31,656 nt of DNA from a virus. The position numbers and the translations under genes are program-made. Location of the stretch: the IMG/VR virus record IMGVR_UViG_3300046340_000088, positions 1 through 31,656 of that record, one strand, 5' to 3'. A model generated the notes under the pieces. It was not told where the DNA came from, searched no databases, and saw nothing but the letters and a program-made list of their open reading frames with translations. Numbering within the stretch: the first letter of the stretch is position 1; each line of letters opens with the position of its first letter. Shown piece after piece: positions 25,915-31,656 of the stretch.

Positions 25915-27495
25915 TTATTTAGCAGTATTTTGTGGTGGAGCAGGGGTTTGTGCAGCAATTTGTGTCATTTGTGCTGGATCTGGAATTAACCCCAGATTTT
26001 TCTCCATTTGGATCTGTAAAGCTATTTCTTCTATTTCTCTGTCATTCATTTTCAGTACATTTTTTTGAATATATTGTTTGCTAAAATAATTGCCCAAATA
26101 TGGTTCAGTTTGTGCCAATATATTTAATCTATCTACTGCTAATTCAGATGCCACAAGTTCTGCATAGTGATTATCAAATATAAAGTCTATTTGTATATCA
26201 GATTCTATAGCATCCCACTCATCAACATTTAATATTCCTTTTAATACTAATTGAGTTTTGAGTGGATCTAAAAATAATTGACTAAATTGTTTTCTCAATC
26301 TGCCTACGAATTTAGCAAACTTTATTTCATCTCTGGCTATCTCACTACCTCTACCAATATTAAAACTACCAGAGTCCCCACTTTGTCTAGATTCGGGTAC
26401 ATTAAGTGCATGTAGTGCTTTTTTCAAAAAGAACTTTAAATTTTCTCCCAAATCTCCCAAATTTTGTCCAGCAGGTAATGTAGAAATTTCTGTACCATTA
26501 CCACTAGAGCGTCTGGGTAAGAAGAAATCCTCTAACATAGTTGCTTGGTGTCTTTTGTTAGCAACTTCTCCGGTGACGGAATCATAACTAATTTTATTTT
26601 TATATCTATTCACTACCTCTTTCAAATATTGCTCTGCTTTTATTTTTGGTAAATTACCTACATCAATATAAAAAATTCTCTTTTCTGTTGCTCTTGTTAG
26701 AGCATATATTACAATACTGTCTTCCAACATTCTCAATTGGTTGATTGGCTTAATCGCTTTATTTAGGTATGATACATTTATTTTTTTGGTATAATCAACT
26801 ACTCCACTAGGAATGCTGGTGATTGAATCTTTAGTAAATTTAAGTGCTGACCCCGCATGTGGACTAGGACTGTAATTATTGTTATTATTGGATGAACTCT
26901 TTATATAGATATAATATTCCAAATAATTTTCATTTACGAATTTTTTATCATTCTCTGATAATATTTGATCATCTTTTATTTTTTGCTTAATCGGCTTGAT
27001 GTGAATAGGATCGATATTTCTTAATTCTTGAATTCCTTTCTTCAAATTTTTTGGATCTACTATTTTTTGATAATATAAAATACCATCTACATACCATTTT
27101 CTAGTAATACTATGACAATTTTTTTCAAATTTTAATAATTTGCAAATATAATCAAATTCTTCTCGTATTGCGGTTTTTATATTGTCAGGTATTTGTGATT
27201 TTGATAAATCTATCTTTACTGGCATTTCTGTCAGATCGCTAGCAATCATCTCATTCACCACATCATCAATTGAGGCATCTACTAACGGATCCAGTGCTAT
27301 TTGACGATATTTATTAATAAGATCTGCAATATTTTTGAAATTCAATTCTAAGTCGATCCCCGTACTAAAGAATCCCGCCCCAGATATCATGACTGTGCCA
27401 TCATCATTATTTTTTGGGATTGGGGATGATGCAGCTTTTTTTCCACGGATTCTTTCTTCTAAATTAAATCCTAATAATTCTACACCTTTATTCAT
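25915..27495 (-). CDS. 20: gp20, portal protein
   Basis: gp20 forms the dodecameric portal through which DNA is packaged and the tail is attached; it also nucleates prohead assembly. 526 aa compares with 524 in T4. Characteristic segments are DPLVDASIDDVVNEMI (about 71-86), MLEDSIVIYALTRATEKRIFYIDVGNLPK (about 260-288), KRHQATMLEDFFLPRRSSGN (about 317-336), GTEISTLPAGQNLG, and GSEIARDEIKFAKFVGRLRK. The C-terminus is Pro/Ala/Gln-rich. On the minus strand the start is preceded at about 35 nt by CATAAATA, a late-promoter variant. Confidence 0.93.
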   Translation of the reverse strand: MNKGVELLGFNLEERIRGKKAASSPIPKNNDDGTVMISGAGFFSTGIDLELNFKNIADLINKYRQIALDPLVDASIDDVVNEMIASDLTEMPVKIDLSKSQIPDNIKTAIREEFDYICKLLKFEKNCHSITRKWYVDGILYYQKIVDPKNLKKGIQELRNIDPIHIKPIKQKIKDDQILSENDKKFVNENYLEYYIYIKSSSNNNNNYSPSPHAGSALKFTKDSITSIPSGVVDYTKKINVSYLNKAIKPINQLRMLEDSIVIYALTRATEKRIFYIDVGNLPKIKAEQYLKEVVNRYKNKISYDSVTGEVANKRHQATMLEDFFLPRRSSGNGTEISTLPAGQNLGDLGENLKFFLKKALHALNVPESRQSGDSGSFNIGRGSEIARDEIKFAKFVGRLRKQFSQLFLDPLKTQLVLKGILNVDEWDAIESDIQIDFIFDNHYAELVASELAVDRLNILAQTEPYLGNYFSKQYIQKNVLKMNDREIEEIALQIQMEKNLGLIPDPAQMTQIAAQTPAPPQNTAK

Positions 27496-27502
27496 ATAAA
27501 TA
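27495..27502 (+). promoter_or_regulatory. Late-type promoter for the GIY-YIG gene
   Basis: TATAAATA on the plus strand, 31 nt before the ATG at 27533. It overlaps the gp20 start codon on the other strand. Confidence 0.4.
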
Positions 27503-27532
27503 TTAATAATTATATCCTTACTATTAGTATTT

Positions 27533-28231
27533 ATGGCTGAATTTAAAGAAAAAAAGTATAATTACCTCTACAAGACAACTTTAGAAGGGAGTAACGATTA
27601 CTACGTCGGCAAGCATTCATCAGATAAAGACCCCACTAAAGATTCATATAAAGGATCTGGAAATTGGGTGAGATCTATAAAAAATAAAAAATTACTACAT
27701 AGAACTGAACTTCAATTTTTTAATACAGCTATAGAATTAAAAAAGGCGGAAAAGTTATTAATTAAAGAAAATATAGGAAAACATGGTTGTAATAATATAT
27801 CTCATGGAACAGCAGGAAGTCCGCCAGGAACTAATGCCAGAATCCCTAAGTCAGAAGAACATAGAAAAAAATTATCTGATGCCAGGACGGGAAAATTTTG
27901 TGGGGAAGATAATACTTTTTTTGGTAAAACTCATACAGAAGAATCTAAGAAAAAAATGTCCAATTCTGCAATGGGTAAAATTGGAAGTAATCATAATAGA
28001 TTTGGAAAAAATCATACAGAAGAATCTAAGAAAAAAATTTCTGATGCAAGAATTGGTAAATATAGTGGAGAAAACAATCCAAGAGCAATACTTAATAATA
28101 TATCAGTAAAGGAAATAAAAATATTATTAAGAGATGGTCATACTTGTGTATATATTGCCAAACTTTATAATATCAGTCAGGGGGCGATATATGGTATTAA
28201 ATATGGGAGAACATGGGCACATCATTCATAA
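27533..28231 (+). CDS. GIY-YIG homing endonuclease with NUMOD3 repeats
   Basis: A 232-aa freestanding endonuclease. The GIY-YIG domain begins YNYLYKTTLEGSNDYYVGKH, with SYKGSGNWVRSIK and the helix KAEKLLIKENIGKHG. Three NUMOD3 repeats follow (SEEHRKKLSDARTGK, TEESKKKMSNSAMGK, TEESKKKISDARIGK), then a C-terminal helix-turn-helix (DGHTCVYIAKLYNISQGAIY). It is a homologue of the protein at 17696. It is encoded against the direction of the head genes, next to gp20, and may target the gp20 region of related phages. Confidence 0.85.
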   Translation: MAEFKEKKYNYLYKTTLEGSNDYYVGKHSSDKDPTKDSYKGSGNWVRSIKNKKLLHRTELQFFNTAIELKKAEKLLIKENIGKHGCNNISHGTAGSPPGTNARIPKSEEHRKKLSDARTGKFCGEDNTFFGKTHTEESKKKMSNSAMGKIGSNHNRFGKNHTEESKKKISDARIGKYSGENNPRAILNNISVKEIKILLRDGHTCVYIAKLYNISQGAIYGIKYGRTWAHHS

Positions 28232-28310
28232 CTAATTAATGGTAATTCTTCTAGTATTTAGAACTAATATATGTTAGAATATAAATAAAGAACACCATTA
28301 ATTAGTTATG
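28227..28310 (+). repeat. 17-bp inverted repeat around a promoter
   Basis: CATAACTAATTAATGGT (28227-28243) and ACCATTAATTAGTTATG (28294-28310) are perfect reverse complements 50 nt apart. The left arm overlaps the GIY-YIG stop codon; the enclosed sequence carries the promoter at 28272-28287. Confidence 0.8.
28272..28287 (+). promoter_or_regulatory. Overlapping early -10 and late TATAAATA
   Basis: TGTTAGAATATAAATA contains an extended -10 (TGT-TAGAAT) overlapping the late box TATAAATA (28280-28287). The phosphoesterase gene could be read both early and late. No good -35 is visible. Confidence 0.45.
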
Positions 28311-28332
28311 GTAATAAAAGAGATTTATATTT

Positions 28333-29196
28333 ATGCAAGAATTTTATACAAACGGACGGCTATTCATTTTAAGCGACATCCACGGCGAACTTGCCGTCAT
28401 CTACAGCTACATCACTAGATTTGATTTACAAGGCTGCACAATTATCCAAGTCGGCGATTTTGGTTACGGATTCACTCAAGAACAATTATCCAAACTCGAT
28501 TATTATTTGAGGTGTAATGATGTTACTTTACTAATTAATCGTGGCAACCACGACAATTACTATAACCATTATCCTGAGTTGGGTTCGCAATATTATAATC
28601 ATGAACCTCATATTGGTACAAAGGAATATGATCGACCTTTATCCAATATTAAATTTTTACCAGACTATTCGGTTATTAATTGGAAAGGGGGTTCTGTATG
28701 TAAAAAACTATTGACTGTTGGTGGTGCAACTTCTATTGATCGAGTAGACAGAGAAAAAAATGTGTCGTGGTGGGAAGACGAATATATACGCCATTTATCA
28801 GTTTGTTCTCGCCACGGCGCACAAAAAATAACTAAAGTATCTCCTTATAATGATGCTGATAAAATATTAGATAATCTCATAAATGCCAATTACTTTGATA
28901 TCGTTGTCAGTCATTCTGCGCCGATGCTATTCTATCCCTATTTAAAATTAAGTTGCTTAGACCAACGATATAAAAACGATCCTACTTTAAAAGAAGATTT
29001 AGATAAAGATGCGGTATATCTTAATGGTATATTCAATCGCATCAATCCAGAGAAATATTACTTTGGGCACTACCATGTCAATGCTCAGTTTGATACAATT
29101 GTTGGAGTGTATAATGATCGAGGTTCTTCTATAGGAACAAAACCGTGTAAAGTCTCTGGTTTGGGTATTAACGAGTTAGTTGAAGTACTTTATTAA
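28333..29196 (+). CDS. Calcineurin-like metallophosphoesterase
   Basis: A 287-aa two-metal phosphoesterase. Motifs in order are LSDIHGE (12-18), GDFGYG (about 42-47), NRGNHDN (about 69-75), VVSHSAPM (about 195-202) and FGHYHVN (about 238-244), which supply all the metal-binding Asp, His and Asn residues. The substrate may be a phosphoprotein, a nucleotide or RNA ends; the sequence does not decide this. It is framed by a GIY-YIG gene and an HNH gene on the plus strand amid minus-strand head genes, so it probably arrived or persists as cargo of the homing-endonuclease island. Confidence 0.88.
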   Translation: MQEFYTNGRLFILSDIHGELAVIYSYITRFDLQGCTIIQVGDFGYGFTQEQLSKLDYYLRCNDVTLLINRGNHDNYYNHYPELGSQYYNHEPHIGTKEYDRPLSNIKFLPDYSVINWKGGSVCKKLLTVGGATSIDRVDREKNVSWWEDEYIRHLSVCSRHGAQKITKVSPYNDADKILDNLINANYFDIVVSHSAPMLFYPYLKLSCLDQRYKNDPTLKEDLDKDAVYLNGIFNRINPEKYYFGHYHVNAQFDTIVGVYNDRGSSIGTKPCKVSGLGINELVEVLY

Positions 29197-29204
29197 ATTT
29201 AATA
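29191..29204. repeat. TATTAAATTTAATA palindrome, copy after phosphoesterase
   Basis: Exact copy overlapping the stop codon of the phosphoesterase gene and 7 nt before the ATG at 29212. Confidence 0.6.
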
Positions 29205-29211
29205 AATTTTT

Positions 29212-29923
29212 ATGAGTAGTAATATGATTCACTTTGATTCATTACTAAAATTATGGCAGTTCGATCTTCCTCACCATAATGTAAATAATGGTAATTACAA
29301 ATTAATATATAATCAATTATTTTTACATGACAAATTACATCTACTCAATATTAAATCTGGTACAATATATACTAATTCTATAGATCTTGATAAAGTAGAT
29401 ATTCTAAAACAATATAATTTTAATCTTGATAGTAGTGGTAGATTTAAGACAAGAACTGATAGTGCTAATACATATATTCATCAACTAGTATTTGGAGCGA
29501 AGACTAATGAAAATTATGTAATTAATCATTTAGATAGTAATGCTAGTAATAATATACGTTCCAATCTAGAACTATTGACTCAATGGTTCAACACAACAAT
29601 AAAGAAAAAGTTTTCTGGTTTATTTATTGGGTTACAATATACTAATTATGTTGGTAGCTATGTGACACAAATCAGGATGCCAAAAGTAAATGGAAAAAGT
29701 ATAAGTTTTGGTTCTAAAAATCTCAATTACCTTCAAAATATTCATTACCAATTTGCAACCAAATCAGGTTTAGTGTCCCCCAGAAAGATACTTACAAGAA
29801 GTACCTAATTGGTTGCCAGATCCTAATATTGTATTCACAGCAGAACATCAAACAAAATTAGATCAATTAATTGAAGCACATCTAGAGAATCAAGCAACAT
29901 GGGGTAAACCTATTCTGCTCTGA
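29212..29923 (+). pseudogene. HNH homing endonuclease with a late frameshift
   Basis: The main frame encodes MIHFDSLLKLWQFDLPHHNV, the HNH core NYVINHLDSNASNNIRSNLE followed by LLTQWFNT, and reaches SGLVSPRKILTRST at 29808. A run of five C at 29777-29781 shifts the frame: with four C, the family C-terminus continues PERYLQEVPNWLPDPNIVFT to a TGA at 29921-29923. The HNH domain itself is intact, so the truncated protein may still cut DNA. Assembly or sequencing error in the C-run should be excluded. Confidence 0.75.
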
Positions 29924-29943
29924 GAGAGGTCTAGGATGCCTCA
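29914..29943 (+). repeat. Dispersed GC-rich element, copy C
   Basis: TCTGCTCTGAGAGAGGTCTA, GGATGCCTC overlaps the ancestral TGA stop of the HNH gene. Same orientation relative to the preceding gene as copies A and B. GAGG/CCTC can pair. Confidence 0.6.
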
Positions 29944-29992
29944 CAACGCACGAAAACTATAATAATGACTACTAGTGTCAGAATATAAAAAT

Positions 29993-30022
29993 AAGCCTTT
30001 CTAGAGTCATCTAGAAAGGCTT
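29993..30022. terminator. Terminator between HNH gene and gp19
   Basis: AAGCCTTTCTAGA and TCTAGAAAGGCTT form a 13-bp perfect hairpin with a GTCA loop, in a convergent position. T- and A-rich flanks serve both strands. Confidence 0.75.
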
Positions 30023-30036
30023 TATTAAATTTAATA
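30023..30036. repeat. TATTAAATTTAATA palindrome, copy at gp19 end
   Basis: Exact copy between the terminator stem and the gp19 stop codon. Confidence 0.6.
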
Positions 30037-30037
30037 A

Positions 30038-30688
30038 TTAATTTGTAGTACTTGGTAGTACCTCGAAGTACTGGTACGCAAAAGTCACACTGTACTGCGA
30101 AATTTGGTTATTGAGTTCGTAACCAAGATCCATTCCAGATAAACTGGATACCCATGCACCGTATAACCGATAACTTCTCAAAATCTTATCAGTAGCAGAA
30201 CTAAATGAACTAGCATTTGCTGGTGTTCTCTCTGGAGCAACATTATCTCTACTCAATAAATGTAATGTAATATCTTGAATATAACTAATTTTGTTTGTAC
30301 CCGATCCATTAGAATATCCTAATTCTGATACGTTTTCTGTCAACGCATTGATGCCTCTAGACCATGCCTCAAATCCTTTGCGTAATCTAAATTCACCATC
30401 ATTAATTACAGTACAGGAAAAATTCTCAAAACTTCTGTCACCAGCTACTTTTAATTCTCTTCCTCTAAATGGAACAGGAATTACTCCAATGTCCATACTA
30501 GGTATTTGTGCTGATTTAATCAAAAAACTAGCTGCTGTATTTAATGTTGCTGCTGATGCTGGTTTATCCCCAGTATTTCCTTTTAATGAATCAATTTGGG
30601 AGGGGAAGGACAGATCTACTCTGAACAAGTTGCTTCTAAAGCCACCAAGTAGTAATTGTGTCCGAAAGTCCATTATATTTAATGCCAT
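30038..30688 (-). CDS. 19: gp19, tail tube protein
   Basis: gp19 hexamers stack to make the inner tail tube. The 216-aa protein is longer than T4 gp19 (163). After an N-terminal NLFRVDLSFPSQID segment comes SAQIPSMDIGVIPVPFRGRE followed by LKVAGDRSFENFSCTVINDG (T4: PVGFMNRKINVAGDRTFDDWTVTVMND), then a region EAWSRGINALTENVSEL, and a C-terminal YRLYGAWVSSLSGMDLGYEL, ending in ISQYSVTFAYQYFEVL. Insertions relative to T4 are at about 34-55 and 140-165. It is separated from gp20 by the plus-strand island. Confidence 0.9.
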   Translation of the reverse strand: MALNIMDFRTQLLLGGFRSNLFRVDLSFPSQIDSLKGNTGDKPASAATLNTAASFLIKSAQIPSMDIGVIPVPFRGRELKVAGDRSFENFSCTVINDGEFRLRKGFEAWSRGINALTENVSELGYSNGSGTNKISYIQDITLHLLSRDNVAPERTPANASSFSSATDKILRSYRLYGAWVSSLSGMDLGYELNNQISQYSVTFAYQYFEVLPSTTN

Positions 30689-30748
30689 ATGTTTTTTAAA
30701 AAATTATTATATTTTGTTATATTAATATTTAGTAATTTCGTAGTATGC

Positions 30749-30777
30749 TTGACTCAATAGTTTAAATGTGATATAAT
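30749..30777 (+). promoter_or_regulatory. Sigma70-type promoter, TTGACT-N17-TATAAT
   Basis: TTGACT (30749-30754), 17 nt, TATAAT (30772-30777). It drives the short HTH gene at 30808 and possibly the IS607 genes behind it. Confidence 0.75.
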
Positions 30778-30807
30778 TAAAATATGTAAAAAGTTAAATA
30801 AATCATC

Positions 30808-30966
30808 ATGTCAAATCCAAATTCTACAGCAAATATAACTAAAGAAGAATTTATCAAATCATTAAATGATAATAATTACGATCAATCTTTGACTGCTAAA
30901 GATTTGGGAATTAGTAATACTTCAGTCAGTAGACTAATGTATTGGTTAACTTTGCTAAATATATAG
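30808..30966 (+). CDS. Short helix-turn-helix protein, possibly truncated by the IS
   Basis: A 52-aa frame: MSNPNSTANITKEEFIKSLN, then SLTAKDLGISNTSVSRLMYW, then LTLLNI. The middle part is a helix-turn-helix (AKDLGISNTSVSRLM). It ends 26 nt before the IS607-type tnpA start, so the original C-terminus may have been removed when the element inserted. It has its own early promoter, fitting a small phage regulator. Confidence 0.5.
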   Translation: MSNPNSTANITKEEFIKSLNDNNYDQSLTAKDLGISNTSVSRLMYWLTLLNI

Positions 30967-30992
30967 ACAAACATGGTTATATATAGTCACAT

Positions 30993-31571
30993 ATGAAGTT
31001 ATCTACTTACGCCTCTTCTCTTGGTATTTCCTACAAAACTGCTTGGCGTATGTGGAAATCTGGCACTCTATCCGCCACCCAACTCCCTACTGGTACTATT
31101 ATTGTTCATCCACCTACCACTCCTACTAAAAATGCAGTTATATATACCAGAGTCTCTTCTTCTCAAAATAAATCTAATCTGGACACTCAAGTGGAACGCT
31201 TAGAATCCTATTGTTTATCAAAAGGTTATTCTATTGTTAAAATTATTAAAGAAGTTGGTTCTGGCGTTAATGACCATAGACGTAAATTTATTGACTTGCT
31301 TAATTCTGATAACTATGATATCATAGTTGTAGAACATAAAGATCGCCTTACTAGAGTTGGGTTTAATTATCTAGATGTTCTACTATCTAAACAAGGCAAA
31401 TCTATTGATGTGGTTAATATTTGTACCGAACGTACTGATGATCTTATGCAAGATTTTGTTAGCATTATTACTTCTTTCTGTGCTAGACTATATTCTATTC
31501 GTAGAAGAACTAGAAAATCTTGTCAAATTGTAAATATTATTAATTCTGATGAAACTAACTCAACAACATAA
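30993..31571 (+). CDS. tnpA: IS607-family serine transposase TnpA
   Basis: TnpA of IS607 elements is a small serine recombinase that moves the element through a circular intermediate. The 192-aa protein has the family layout: an N-terminal MerR-like helix-turn-helix (LSTYASSLGISYKTAWRMWK) and then the resolvase domain beginning NAVIYTRVSSSQNKSNLDTQ, where the Ser of RVSS is the nucleophile. Further motifs are LESYCLSKGY, YDIIVVEHKDRLTRVGFNY and the C-terminal basic SIRRRTRKS. The tnpB start lies inside its last 23 nt. No frameshift is seen, so it could be active. Confidence 0.9.
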   Translation: MKLSTYASSLGISYKTAWRMWKSGTLSATQLPTGTIIVHPPTTPTKNAVIYTRVSSSQNKSNLDTQVERLESYCLSKGYSIVKIIKEVGSGVNDHRRKFIDLLNSDNYDIIVVEHKDRLTRVGFNYLDVLLSKQGKSIDVVNICTERTDDLMQDFVSIITSFCARLYSIRRRTRKSCQIVNIINSDETNSTT

Positions 31572-31656
31572 GTTCTACTCTAATCATCCATTTTATTATG
31601 AGTTAGATTCTATTTGTTTCTTATCTAAGAATTTATATAACTATGCAAATTATATA
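31549..31656 (+). CDS. tnpB: TnpB RNA-guided nuclease, N-terminal 36 codons (cut by window edge)
   Basis: ATG at 31549 overlaps the tnpA end in the arrangement usual for IS607. The frame reads MKLTQQHKFYSNHPFYYELD, then SICFLSKNLYNYANYI, and runs off the right edge. It corresponds to the tnpB at 108-1 on the minus strand, codon for codon over 36 codons. The catalytic RuvC residues and the guide-RNA end of the element lie beyond the window. Confidence 0.88.
   Translation, partial: MKLTQQHKFYSNHPFYYELDSICFLSKNLYNYANYI

Noticed and set aside
29970-29990. Promoter-like TGTCAGAATATAAA before gp19 end
   Set aside because: It has no -35 box and points straight into a terminator with no gene behind it.
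30291-30725. Plus-strand 144-aa ORF
   Set aside because: Antisense to gp19, which is clearly identified.

Overview
The window comes from an AT-rich, T4-like contractile-tailed phage. It carries recognisable T4 core genes: gp19, gp20, gp21, gp22, gp23, gp45, gp46, gp47, gp55, UvsW and UvsY. The host is probably a cyanobacterium. That is inference, resting on the flavour of the mobile elements, on sigma70-type promoters close to TTGACA-N17-TATAAT, and on small accessory genes that look like those of cyanomyoviruses. No photosynthesis gene is present.

Layout. Positions 1-530 (minus) hold the 5' end of a tnpB gene cut by the window edge, a relic of its tnpA, two tRNAs and half of a third. Positions 679-3069 (minus) hold small proteins and a 544-aa protein with two helix-turn-helix segments. 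A divergent spacer, 3070-3525, contains an 82-bp-arm fold-back, stacked promoters and a probable short terminated RNA. The plus-strand block 3526-17209 carries a tail structural gene, UvsY, UvsW with an intein, an Sm-like protein, gp55, gp47, gp46 with an intein, an alanine-repeat protein, a DUF3310-like protein and the gp45 clamp. Small plus-strand early-type genes and homing endonucleases follow to 20523. The minus-strand capsid block runs gp20, prohead-core-like protein, gp21, DUF1353-like protein, unknown, gp22, gp23 (27495 down to 21126), with gp19 at 30688-30038. Between gp19 and gp20 sits an opposite-strand island: GIY-YIG endonuclease, metallophosphoesterase, HNH endonuclease. The right end is an IS607-type tnpA-tnpB pair, again cut by the window edge.

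How it works together. gp55 and gp45 are the late-transcription sigma factor and the clamp that activates it. TATAAATA late promoters precede gp22 and gp23. UvsW, UvsY, gp46 and gp47 form the recombination-dependent replication machinery, and both of its large ATPases carry inteins inside catalytic nucleotide-binding motifs.

The unusual layer is mobile and RNA-guided. It includes at least eight homing-endonuclease loci counting broken ones, a TnpB-type guide-RNA-like segment with no nuclease, an IsrB/IscB-family N-terminal relic with its upstream omega-RNA-like leader directly behind gp46, and two IS607-type tnpB copies in inverted orientation at the two ends. The two relics of RNA-guided systems are each followed by the same 49-nt cassette that ends in a TTGACA promoter. 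One of these cassettes leads into a region where two reading frames are open for about 245 codons.
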